NCBI RefSeq assembly: GCF_019857225.1
Contig: NZ_JAFJSY010000011.1
Location: forward strand, 62,001 to 126,000
Origin: Streptomyces plumbidurans
Lineage (GTDB): Bacteria > Actinomycetota > Actinomycetes > Streptomycetales > Streptomycetaceae
Reading direction: 5' to 3'
Length of the DNA: 64,000 nt
Positions 7,746 through 16,085 of this stretch are shown one piece after another (within the stretch, counting starts at the first letter, position 1; the number at the start of each line of letters is the position of its first letter). The notes under the pieces were generated by a model that saw only the letters and a program-made list of their open reading frames with translations, made no database searches and was not told where the DNA came from. The translations under genes were made by a program, and so were the position numbers.

Positions 7746-8944
7746 GTCCCGCTCCCCGCAGGTATCCGCGCGCGCACGACGAACCCTCCGCCCGTGCTCG
7801 GCTTCGCGGTGAAGTCGCCGCCGAGGACGTCGACCCGTTCGCGCAGGCCGGCCAGGCCCCGCCCGCTGCCGCCCGGGGAACCGATCCGTGAGCCGGAGCC
7901 GTCCGTGCTGACCTCCACGGTGATGTCCTTCGTGCCGTGCTGCACCTGGACCGAAGTACGGCTGCCGTGGGCGTACTTGAGGGCGTTGGTCAATGCCTCC
8001 TGAACCACCCGGTACGCCACGAGGTCGGCGCTGCCGGTGGAGGCGGCCGGAGTGCCCTCCTCGGCGAACTCGACGGGCTGTCCGGCCCGGCGCGTCTGCT
8101 CGACGAGCGTCAGGAGGCGTCCGACGGCCGGTGTTCTCGCCCCGTGGCCGGAAACGGTGCCGTCGTCGGGTCCGGCGCCGAGGCCCGGCCCGGTGCCGTG
8201 GTCGGGGTTGAGCAGGTCGAGCAGGTGCCGCAGATCGGTGATGGCCCGGCGGCCGGTGTCCGTCACGGCGGTCAGGGCCTGGTCGAGGCGGTCGGGCGCG
8301 GCGGTCAGATAGCGCGCCGCCTCGGCCTGCACCACCATCGCCGTCACATGGTGGGTCACCACGTCGTGCAACTCCCGGGCGATACGGGTGCGTTCGGCGG
8401 TGCGGGTGTCCTCGGCGAGGCGGCTGCGGCGCTCCGCCTCCGCGGCCCGCCCGGCCCGCAGCCACGCCCCGGTGCCCCAGCCGAACGCCAGCAGCAGGTA
8501 GAACGTCGCGAACTCGCTGACCGGTTCGCCGGTGCCGGTCCGGTAGAGGGCGACGGCCAGCGCCACGTACGCCGCGGTGAAGAGCAACGCGGAGGTCCGG
8601 CGGCGCCGTTGGAGATGCAGGCCCGTGCTCACCAGCCCGAACAGCAGCGCCGTGCCCTCGACCAGGTGGTAGCCGCGCAGCTGGTCGACGGCGAAGCCGA
8701 GCGACACCAGGGCGAAGCTGAGGAACGGCCACCGCCGGCGCAGCGCGAGCGGAAGGCATTCGAGGGCGGCCGCCAAGGCCGCGCCCGCGTCGAACGAGCG
8801 GTCCGGCACCCCGCCGAGCTGGGTGCCGTGCCGCTGCATTGCCGGCAGGAACGACACGGCGAAGAGCAGCACGCCGAGCGGGAGGTCCCGGACCGTGACG
8901 TCCAGCCGACGCCACACGTCCGGGAACCTCCGAAGAGCGATCAC
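7742..8944 (-). CDS. Sensor histidine kinase (HisKA_3 / NarX-DesK type)
   Basis: A 400-residue kinase. About five hydrophobic segments lie in residues 20-165, with no large extracytoplasmic domain, so it probably senses the membrane or a partner protein. The dimerisation motif with phospho-accepting H193 (RIARELHDVVTHHV) is of the HisKA_3 class. A HATPase_c domain follows (VVQEALTNALKYAHGSRTSV N-box; GRGLAGLRERVDVLGG G-box). The GTG start overlaps the upstream CPBP stop (GTGA) and its own stop overlaps the regulator start, so three genes are tightly coupled. Confidence 0.92.
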   Translation of the reverse strand: MIALRRFPDVWRRLDVTVRDLPLGVLLFAVSFLPAMQRHGTQLGGVPDRSFDAGAALAAALECLPLALRRRWPFLSFALVSLGFAVDQLRGYHLVEGTALLFGLVSTGLHLQRRRRTSALLFTAAYVALAVALYRTGTGEPVSEFATFYLLLAFGWGTGAWLRAGRAAEAERRSRLAEDTRTAERTRIARELHDVVTHHVTAMVVQAEAARYLTAAPDRLDQALTAVTDTGRRAITDLRHLLDLLNPDHGTGPGLGAGPDDGTVSGHGARTPAVGRLLTLVEQTRRAGQPVEFAEEGTPAASTGSADLVAYRVVQEALTNALKYAHGSRTSVQVQHGTKDITVEVSTDGSGSRIGSPGGSGRGLAGLRERVDVLGGDFTAKPSTGGGFVVRARIPAGSGT

Positions 8945-9777
8945 CGGGAAAGGGTAGCGGTCGCGTCAACCCGGTTGGACTTGCGGCGACTGGGCACCAG
9001 GTGGCCGCGGCGCCGGGCCAGCCGCAGGAACACGATCGTCGCCAGCAGCCCGAACACCACCGCGTACAGGCTGGCCTCGGGGCCGAAGGTGCCGCCGGTG
9101 AGCAGCTTGGAGCCGGACACGGTGGCGTCCAGCAGCCCCTTCTTGGTGTCGTTGCCGGAGACCTCGGTGCTGAAGATGCCCGACTCGGCGAAGTTCCAGC
9201 CGAAGTGCAGGCCGATCGGCAGCCACAGACTGCGGGTGGCGATGTACGCGGCGCCCAGCATGCCGCCGGCCTCGATGGCGATGGCGATGGCGCCCCACAC
9301 GGTGGCGTCCGGGTTGAACAGATGCATCAGGCCGAACAGCACACCGGTCGACGTCAGCGCGATCCAGGTGCCGAAGCGTTCTTCCACGATCCGCAACAGG
9401 ACGCCGCGGAACAGGAGTTCCTCCGTCACGGCCGCGGCGGCCATGAAGCCGATCAGCCCCACCGCGCCGCCGACGGAGCCCAGGCCGTGGATGTCGTAGT
9501 CCCCGAGCAGGGCGAGGTTCACGATGATGGCCCCGAACAGTCCCATGCCGAGCAGCGTGCCCCGGCCGATCGCGGACCCGGCGCCCTCCCGGGCCAGTTC
9601 CGCGACCGGGCGGTGCTCGGTGCGCCGCACCACCCACCGGTAGACGAACACCGAGAGCACCGCGGTCAGCGCGCCCACGATCAGCGAGAGCGCCGCGTTG
9701 TCCTCGACCGCGGCGGCCCCCTGACCGCCGATGAACGCGACCGCCGCGACGGCTACGAGTTGCCAGACCAGCCTCAT
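8941..9777 (-). CDS. CPBP-family intramembrane glutamic protease
   Basis: A 278-residue integral membrane protein with the CAAX protease/bacteriocin-processing (Abi) signature. It has EELLFRG (motif 1, EExxxR), FGLMHLFNP (motif 2, FxxxH) and HFGWNF (motif 3, HxxxN/B). It is expected to cleave substrates inside the membrane. The ATG at 9777 has GGAGGGG 7 nt upstream; a longer frame exists but lacks a good ribosome site. It is the first gene of a three-gene coupled unit with a kinase and response regulator, so it may feed the sensing pathway or be its output. Confidence 0.88.
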   Translation of the reverse strand: MRLVWQLVAVAAVAFIGGQGAAAVEDNAALSLIVGALTAVLSVFVYRWVVRRTEHRPVAELAREGAGSAIGRGTLLGMGLFGAIIVNLALLGDYDIHGLGSVGGAVGLIGFMAAAAVTEELLFRGVLLRIVEERFGTWIALTSTGVLFGLMHLFNPDATVWGAIAIAIEAGGMLGAAYIATRSLWLPIGLHFGWNFAESGIFSTEVSGNDTKKGLLDATVSGSKLLTGGTFGPEASLYAVVFGLLATIVFLRLARRRGHLVPSRRKSNRVDATATLSR

Positions 9778-9917
9778 GGAAATCCCCTCCGCCAGATCCG
9801 CGGACCGGAGCGCCGCGGCTGACCGCAACGCTATGGATTCGGCGGCCGCAGATCGTCACCGCTCGGTGGACACCTGCGCGTAGCTCGCACGGGGGACAGG
9901 CCGGTGATGCAGTCCGC

Positions 9918-11555
9918 TCAGCCGGTGCCGGACGGGATCACCTGGACGGTGTCGCCGACCGGGCGCTCGCCCGCCGCGTCCGAGGGGTTGTTGGCGAGGA
10001 TGCCGCGCAGGGCGATCGTGGTGGAGCCGCCGCCGTCCAGGTTCAGGGCCTGCACGACACCGAGCGATCGCATGAAGTCGGCGGCCTCGTACAGGGTGAA
10101 GCCCTCGCTGCCACCGGTCCGGCGGCCGTCGACGGTGGCCAGGATCAGCCGGCCGCGCCGGTCGATGCCCGCCATCGTGCGCGGCTGGCGGGTGTTGGCC
10201 CAGGCGTAGCCGAAGGAGAGGTCCTGGGGGTCGACCACGCCCTCGGCGGCCGCGTCGATGTCGATACGGCCGTTCTTCACCAGGGTGGGGGCGGCGCTCA
10301 CGATGGAGTCGTCGTGGTCGAGCGCGACGCGCCGGCCCGCACTGTCGCGGACGGTCTCGTCGACGGTGATGCGCCTGCCGACGCGGGCGTTGGCGGTCAG
10401 CCAGTCGGCGGCGGTGCCGATGCCCTGCAGGACGCGCCCGCCCGCGGGCACCCGTCCGCCGCGCGCACCGACCGAGACGACCCGGCCGGAGGTGTTCAGT
10501 ACGGCCTGGACACCGGCTCCGGTGGGCAGGGCGGCGCCGAACAGGGGCGTGAACTGCACCAGGTCGTCGGTGAGCCGGCAGGTGACGTCCTGCCAGGGCA
10601 GCTCGCTGGGCGTGGTGCCGGGACGGCCGCAGTCGCGGACGAGCGAGGGGACGCGGTTGATGCCCTGGATCGCGTACGAGGAGCGGCCCGCGCGGGCGGT
10701 GGCGGTGCTGGTCAGATCGGCCACGCGGACGTGCCGGCCGCCGTCGCCGAGGACGAGCGCGGCCCGCGAGCCGACCGCCATCGAGCCGAGGCGGCCCCGG
10801 TAGGCGCCCAGTGCGGACATGGTGCCCTGGACGCCGTCGGCGTCCGAGGTCACGAAGAAGCCGCCGTTGACGGCGACCAGGGAGTGCAGCTTGGCGGCGA
10901 CCGAGGACGTGGTCTCGCGCTGGGCGACGTTGCCGTCGTGGGTGCCCTCGACGGTGCCCTTGAACCGGTGCGGGTCGATCACCGCGACATGGATGTTCTC
11001 GCGGTCGGCGGGCTGCTGGATGTCGTAGCCGGTCCAGGCGACCGCGGTGTGGAAGCCGGCCGCGGTGATCGCCTTCGACGTGGGCTGCGCGTCGGCCTGG
11101 GCGGCGAACGAGCCGACCCGGACCCGGTAGCCCATCACCCCGTGCGGGGTGTCGGCGTAGCCGGGCCAGCGCACGCTCTCCACGCGCGGCTCGAAGCCCG
11201 CGTCGCGCAGCTTCTGCGCCGTCGTCCCGGCCCAGCTCCGGGTGCCGGCCTCGGCCCAGGTCCTGGCGCCCGTCAGCCGGCTGGTGGCCGGGGCCTGGAC
11301 GGTGACCGTCCAGGTGTGCGTGACGCCGGGGTGTTGGACGGTGCCCGTGCGCACCTGAACGCCGGGGGCGAGCGTCTCGGTCGACCACTGCGCGTCGGCC
11401 GCGGAGTTGACGGGGGCGGCCTGCGCCGCGGTCGGGGCGAGAGAGGCGACGACGGCGGCGAGTACGGCCGCGGCACCGACGGTCGCGCGCGTACGGGCGG
11501 TCGCGCTGATACGGGCGGTGCCTGGGGCAACTCTGCTGACAGCACGGTGATTCAT
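9918..11555 (-). CDS. Secreted phosphodiester glycosidase-family protein (NAGPA/DUF2233)
   Basis: A 545-residue exported protein with a long signal region (residues 1-47, Ala-rich, ending AAQAAPV). Residues about 60-160 look like a SPOR-like module (AGTTAQKLRDAGFEPRVESV, GYRVRVGSFAAQADA). The catalytic NAGPA-like domain follows, with VNGGFFVTSDADG near 225 and the signature ALNLDGGGSTTI near 505. Family members cleave phosphodiester-linked sugars, for example in wall polymers. It is monocistronic with its own promoter in the 254-bp gap upstream. Confidence 0.85.
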   Translation of the reverse strand: MNHRAVSRVAPGTARISATARTRATVGAAAVLAAVVASLAPTAAQAAPVNSAADAQWSTETLAPGVQVRTGTVQHPGVTHTWTVTVQAPATSRLTGARTWAEAGTRSWAGTTAQKLRDAGFEPRVESVRWPGYADTPHGVMGYRVRVGSFAAQADAQPTSKAITAAGFHTAVAWTGYDIQQPADRENIHVAVIDPHRFKGTVEGTHDGNVAQRETTSSVAAKLHSLVAVNGGFFVTSDADGVQGTMSALGAYRGRLGSMAVGSRAALVLGDGGRHVRVADLTSTATARAGRSSYAIQGINRVPSLVRDCGRPGTTPSELPWQDVTCRLTDDLVQFTPLFGAALPTGAGVQAVLNTSGRVVSVGARGGRVPAGGRVLQGIGTAADWLTANARVGRRITVDETVRDSAGRRVALDHDDSIVSAAPTLVKNGRIDIDAAAEGVVDPQDLSFGYAWANTRQPRTMAGIDRRGRLILATVDGRRTGGSEGFTLYEAADFMRSLGVVQALNLDGGGSTTIALRGILANNPSDAAGERPVGDTVQVIPSGTG

Positions 11556-11809
11556 GGCTTCCTCACGGCTCGCGGTGATGGCCGGTGGGACAAGGTGCGG
11601 TGGCCCTGTGCGCCCACCATCTCAAACGGCCGCCCCGTCTCCCGGCGCTCCGGCACATGAAGCCCGGGGAAGGCGGCGGGGAACAAAAAGCGTCCCGCAG
11701 GACGAGGGGGCCTCCGCCGAGCGGCGGAAGCGAACGGCTCCCGCGGTGGATGTGCGAACACGAGGGCAGGTCCGAGGCTTGAACTCCCGCACGAAGGAGG
11801 GCAGTCCGG

Positions 11810-12763
11810 GTGGAACGCTGGGATCGGATCGGGCGGTACGCGGCCTACGGCGCCGCGCTGGCCCTGACGCCGTACTTGTTGATCAAGGTGTCCTGGGTGA
11901 TCGGCGCGCTGCTCGGTGTGCTGCCGGTCGGCAAGGGCTTCAGCACGGCCGGGTGGGTGCTGCTCAACACGGTGACCGTCGGCATGGCGGCGATCGGGAT
12001 CGCCCTGGCGCTGGCGCTCGTGCGGCCCTGGGGCATGCGGATACCGGGGCGGTTGGTGGCGTTCTGCGCCTGGATCGGCTCGGGGTTCCTGGTCTCGATC
12101 CTGCCGTACGCCGTGCTCAGCACGGTGCTCGACGCCGCGCGCGACGGCTCCGGGGGCGGCGGGGGCGGTGATCCCGCGATGCCCGGCTGGGAGGCGGCGT
12201 TGGTTCAGTTCAGCTTCGTGGGGATGGGTCTGGGTCTTGCCGTCGCGCTGCCCGCGTATCTGCGGCGCCGCTGGCCGCGGGCCTTCGCCGGGCGCGACGC
12301 GGGCGGCTCGACCCGGGCCACCGAAGCGGCAGTTGCCGTCTCGGCCGTCGTCGGTCTGGTCTGGGTGTACTGGGCCGCCGGCGGAACTCTGGGGATCTCG
12401 CACCCGGCCTCGCAGGACACCGACGGGCGTCTGCTGTGCGGCGTCGGCGCGTTCTGGGCGCTCGCCGGGGCCGCGGCCGTGCGGCTGCTGACCCGGCCGC
12501 GCCCGGCCGCCCTGCCCCGCCCGGTCCTGCTCGCGACGGCCTGGCTCGGGTCGGGCTCGCTGTTCGCGTGGTGCGGCTGGAAGCTGCCGTTGACGCTCGC
12601 GGTGGCGCTCGCGCACTCGGCCGACGGGCCGCCGGAGAATCCGGCCGTGGCCGCGGTGCTGTATCTCGCCGCCGTCCTCGCGGGCGCGACCATGCTGCGG
12701 ACGATCGTCGGCGCCCGCGCGCAGCCGGAATTCGGTTGCTCCGCACCGGCCGATGCCCGCTAA
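11810..12763 (+). CDS. Polytopic membrane protein of unknown function
   Basis: A 317-residue hydrophobic protein with about eight predicted transmembrane segments (for example ALALTPYLLIKVSWVIGALL near 20 and AIGIALALALV near 65) and short loops. No transporter motif was recognised. The GTG at 11810 is preceded by GAAGGAGGG at good spacing. Its stop overlaps the start of the next gene (TAATG), so the two are coupled. It may be an export or immunity-like partner of the serine hydrolase, but that is a guess from position only. Confidence 0.72.
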   Translation: MERWDRIGRYAAYGAALALTPYLLIKVSWVIGALLGVLPVGKGFSTAGWVLLNTVTVGMAAIGIALALALVRPWGMRIPGRLVAFCAWIGSGFLVSILPYAVLSTVLDAARDGSGGGGGGDPAMPGWEAALVQFSFVGMGLGLAVALPAYLRRRWPRAFAGRDAGGSTRATEAAVAVSAVVGLVWVYWAAGGTLGISHPASQDTDGRLLCGVGAFWALAGAAAVRLLTRPRPAALPRPVLLATAWLGSGSLFAWCGWKLPLTLAVALAHSADGPPENPAVAAVLYLAAVLAGATMLRTIVGARAQPEFGCSAPADAR

Positions 12764-13884
12764 TGCCACCCATGGCAGACATTCAGGGCTCGTACGACGA
12801 CCTGTTCGTCGCGGTGCCCCGCGCGCTGGCGGAGTTGCTGGACGGCGGGGACGTGGGCGGCTCGGTGGCGGTGTTCGTGGACGGTGAACCCGTCGTGGAC
12901 GTGTGGGGCGGCTTCGCCGACGCCGGGCGCACGGTGCCGTGGGAACGGGACACGCTCGTCAACGTCTACTCCGTCACCAAGACGATGACGGCCCTGACCG
13001 CGCTCGTCCTCGCCGACCGCGGCGCCCTCGACCCGGACGCGCCGGTGGCCCGGTACTGGCCGCGGTTCGCCGCGGCGGGCAAGGACGGGGTGCTGGTTCG
13101 GCATCTGCTCTCGCACACCGCCGGGCTGCCCGACTGGGAGGGCCCGGTCGAGGAGCTCTACGACTGGGAGGCCGCGACGGCGCGGCTGGCCGCGCAGGCT
13201 CCGCAGTGGGAGCCGGGCAGCGCGGCCGGATACCACTCGCTCACCCAGGGGTTCCTGGTGGGCGAGGTGGTGCGGCGGATCACCGGTCGCAGCGTGGGCG
13301 AGTTCTTCGCCGCCGAGGTGGCCGGGCCGCTGGGCGCGGACTTCCACATCGGGCTTGCCGCCGAGCACGACCGGCGGGTGGCGCTGACGGTTCCGCCGCC
13401 CGGCCGGGACGAGGACTACACGGCGGGGGCGGCCGCGGCGGACGGCGCGGCGGGCAACGGGACCGCGATCCGCGTCCGCGACGGCAACACCGTGGCCTGG
13501 CGGCGCGCGCAGATCCCCGCGGCGAGCGGCTTCGGCAACGCGCGGTCGGTCGCCCTGGTGCAGTCGGCGATGGCGTGCGCGGGCACGGTGGGCGGTGTGC
13601 GGCTGCTCTCCCGGGAGGGGTGCGAGCGCGCCTGGCAGGAGCAGTTCAGCGGCGACGACCGGATCCTCGGCATGCCGGTGCGCTACGGCCTCGGCTACGG
13701 CCTGTTCGGCACCACCTACGGCTGGGGCGGCTCACTGGTGATGATCGAGCCCGAGGCCCGCGCGGTGGTGGCGTACGTCACCAATCAGATGCGCGAACCG
13801 GCCGCCGACAGCCGGGGGTTGGAGCTCGTCATGTCCACGTACGACGGCCTGCTCGGCGTAGGGGCCCTCCGGTCGGGACGCTGA
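12763..13884 (+). CDS. Beta-lactamase family serine hydrolase (class C / esterase EstB type)
   Basis: A 373-residue cytoplasmic protein with the penicillin-binding fold. SVTK (nucleophile Ser and Lys, near residue 72) is the SxxK motif. YHS near 160 fits the YxS/N motif. HLLSHTAGLPDW is typical of class C-related carboxylesterases and D-aminopeptidases. There is no signal peptide, which argues against a true beta-lactamase. The ATG at 12763 overlaps the upstream stop; an alternative ATG is three codons later. Confidence 0.85.
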   Translation: MPPMADIQGSYDDLFVAVPRALAELLDGGDVGGSVAVFVDGEPVVDVWGGFADAGRTVPWERDTLVNVYSVTKTMTALTALVLADRGALDPDAPVARYWPRFAAAGKDGVLVRHLLSHTAGLPDWEGPVEELYDWEAATARLAAQAPQWEPGSAAGYHSLTQGFLVGEVVRRITGRSVGEFFAAEVAGPLGADFHIGLAAEHDRRVALTVPPPGRDEDYTAGAAAADGAAGNGTAIRVRDGNTVAWRRAQIPAASGFGNARSVALVQSAMACAGTVGGVRLLSREGCERAWQEQFSGDDRILGMPVRYGLGYGLFGTTYGWGGSLVMIEPEARAVVAYVTNQMREPAADSRGLELVMSTYDGLLGVGALRSGR

Positions 13885-13908
13885 CGGGGCGGCGCCGTGA
13901 GCGGGTCA

Positions 13909-13931
13909 GCCCCGGCAGCCGGTGCCGGGGC
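13909..13931. terminator. Hairpin between convergent genes
   Basis: A 9-bp perfect stem (GCCCCGGCA with TGCCGGGGC) and 5-nt loop, located between the convergent stops of the serine hydrolase and the alcohol dehydrogenase. No T-run follows, as is usual for Streptomyces terminators. Confidence 0.6.
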
Positions 13932-13950
13932 CCCCGATCGGTTGTGAGCG

Positions 13951-14994
13951 TCAGATCGTCGCGGTGTCGATCACGAACCGGTAGCGGACGTCGCTGGAGA
14001 GGACGCGCTCGTACGCCTCGTTGATCTGGTCCGCGCGGATCAGCTCGATCTCGGCGCCGAAGCCGTGCTCGGCGCAGAAGTCCAGCATCTCCTGGGTCTC
14101 GCGGATGCCGCCGATCCCGGAGCCGGCCAGCGTCTTGCGGCCGCCGATCACCGAGAACAGGTTGAGCTTGACGGGCTCCTCGGGGGCGCCGACGTTCACG
14201 AAGGCGCCGTCCGTCTTGAGCAGGGACAGGAACGCGTCCAGGTCCAGCGGGGCGGAGACCGTGGAGAGGATCAGGTCGAAGGTGCCGCGCAGGTCCTTGA
14301 AGGTCTGCTCGTCGCTGGTCGCGTAGTAGTGGTCGGCGCCCAGCCGGAGGCCGTCGTCCTTCTTGCGCAGGGACTGCGAGAGCACCGTGACCTCGGCGCC
14401 CAGCGCGTGCGCGATCTTCACGCCCATGTGGCCGAGTCCGCCGAAGCCGACGATCGCGACCTTCTTGCCGGGGCCGGCGTTCCAGTGGTTGAGCGGGGAG
14501 TAGGTGGTGATGCCGGCGCACAGCAGGGGCGCGGCGACATCGAGGGAGAGGCTGTCGGGGATGCGGACGACGAAGCCCTCGTCGACGACGATCTTCTCCG
14601 AGTAGCCGCCGTAGGTGGGCTCGCCCTTCTTGTCGAGGGCGTTGTACGTGCCGACATTGCCCTTGAGGCAGTACTGCTCCAGGCCGGCCAGGCAGTTCTC
14701 GCACTCGCGGCAGGAGTCGACCATGCAGCCGACCCCCACGCGGTCGCCGACGGCGAACTTGGTGACACCGGGACCCACCTCGGAGACGACGCCCGCGATC
14801 TCGTGGCCCGGGACCATCGGGAAGATCGCCTCGCCCCAGCCCTCGCGGGCCTGGTGGATGTCCGAGTGGCAGATGCCGGCGAACTTGATGTCGATCAGGA
14901 CGTCGGACTCACCGACGGCCCGGCGCTCGATGGTGGTGCGCTCCAGGGGAGCCTTCGCGGCGGGTGCGGCATACGCGGCAACAGTGGTGGTCAT
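13951..14994 (-). CDS. Zinc-dependent NAD(P) alcohol dehydrogenase (cinnamyl/CAD-like)
   Basis: A 347-residue medium-chain dehydrogenase. Catalytic zinc ligands are GICHSDIH and GHEIAG. The structural zinc is bound by the four-cysteine lobe [20 protein letters not shown] at about 89-108. The Rossmann nucleotide site is [12 protein letters not shown] near 178. The family reduces aldehydes to alcohols; members close to CAD are usually NADPH-dependent. It is divergent from an MmyB-type regulator across 117 bp, an arrangement typical of a regulator and its target. Confidence 0.92.
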   Translation of the reverse strand: MTTTVAAYAAPAAKAPLERTTIERRAVGESDVLIDIKFAGICHSDIHQAREGWGEAIFPMVPGHEIAGVVSEVGPGVTKFAVGDRVGVGCMVDSCRECENCLAGLEQYCLKGNVGTYNALDKKGEPTYGGYSEKIVVDEGFVVRIPDSLSLDVAAPLLCAGITTYSPLNHWNAGPGKKVAIVGFGGLGHMGVKIAHALGAEVTVLSQSLRKKDDGLRLGADHYYATSDEQTFKDLRGTFDLILSTVSAPLDLDAFLSLLKTDGAFVNVGAPEEPVKLNLFSVIGGRKTLAGSGIGGIRETQEMLDFCAEHGFGAEIELIRADQINEAYERVLSSDVRYRFVIDTATI

Positions 14995-15111
14995 GCCATC
15001 GACACTGCCCGGGTCGGCGGGATCCACCCAGCCCACGGCTTTGCGTACGTTCGCTGTGCCTACCACTGGCGGGGTCAGGATGGTGTGCGCACCACGGTGC
15101 ATCCTTGACGT

Positions 15112-16017
15112 ATGGACGGACAGCCCGAAACCCCACAGGAGCCCTCCGGGTCCCTGGACCGGCGCGCCGAGCTCAGCGAGTTCCTGCGCACCCGGCGTGC
15201 CCGGCTGAAGCCGGAGGACGTGGGGCTGCCGGACTTCGGCCGGCACCGGCGCGTGCCGGGGCTCAGGCGCGAGGAGCTGGCCCAGCTGGCGGGCGTCTCG
15301 GTGGCGTACTACACACGCCTGGAGCAGGGCAACGGACGGAACGTGTCGGCGGAGGTGCTCGACGCCATCGCCCGCGCGCTCAGGCTGACCGACGCCGAGC
15401 ACAGCCACCTCATGCACCTGGCGAAGCCGAAGCAGCACAAGAAGAGGACGCCCGCGCGCACCCAGCAGGTGCGGGGCGCGCTGCGGCAGCTGCTCGACAC
15501 GATGGACGGCTCGGTGCCGGCGTACATCACCGGCCGGCGCTCGGACCTGCTGGCCTGGAACAAGCTGGCGGCGGCCGTCTTCGGCGACTGGTCGGAGCTG
15601 CCGCCGCAGGAGCGCAACTGGGCGCGGCTGGTGTTCCTGAAGCCGGAGTACCGCGATCTCTACCTTGAGTGGGACCAGAAGGCGTACGACATCGTCAGCT
15701 TCCTGCGCATGGACGCGGGCCAGTACCCGGACGACCCGCGGCTGTCCGCGCTGGTCGGCGAGCTCTCCGTGAAGAGCGAGGACTTCCGCCGGCTGTGGGC
15801 GACGCACGACGTCAAGGAGAAGAGCTACGGCGTCAAGCGGCTGCGGCATCCGCTGGTGGGTGAGCTGACGCTGCACTGGGAGTCGTTCCGGCCGGCCGAC
15901 GACGACGGGCTGGCGCTGACGACCTACCACGCGGAGCCGGGCTCCGCGTCGGCCGAGGCGCTGAGGCTGCTGGCGAGCTGGGGAGCGGACGCGACCCGTG
16001 CGGGACAGTCGGTCTGA
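15112..16017 (+). CDS. XRE-family regulator with MmyB-like ligand-binding domain
   Basis: A 301-residue regulator. The N-terminal helix-turn-helix at about 20-95 includes [45 protein letters not shown]. The C-terminal 180 residues are an MmyB-type PAS-like domain ([41 protein letters not shown]). Such proteins in Streptomyces are thought to bind fatty acids and control divergent oxidoreductase genes, which fits the alcohol dehydrogenase next to it. Confidence 0.92.
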   Translation: MDGQPETPQEPSGSLDRRAELSEFLRTRRARLKPEDVGLPDFGRHRRVPGLRREELAQLAGVSVAYYTRLEQGNGRNVSAEVLDAIARALRLTDAEHSHLMHLAKPKQHKKRTPARTQQVRGALRQLLDTMDGSVPAYITGRRSDLLAWNKLAAAVFGDWSELPPQERNWARLVFLKPEYRDLYLEWDQKAYDIVSFLRMDAGQYPDDPRLSALVGELSVKSEDFRRLWATHDVKEKSYGVKRLRHPLVGELTLHWESFRPADDDGLALTTYHAEPGSASAEALRLLASWGADATRAGQSV

Positions 16018-16021
16018 GCGG

Positions 16022-16054
16022 CCGCCCGCCGGAGGCTGGACCCCCGGCGGGCGG
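16022..16054. terminator. Hairpin between convergent genes
   Basis: Perfect 11-bp GC stem (CCGCCCGCCGG and its complement) with an 11-nt loop, between the MmyB-type regulator and the S8 protease. It likely serves both directions. Confidence 0.65.
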
Positions 16055-16085
16055 TTCGCTGTCGGCTCGCTCGCCTAGAGGCGGC

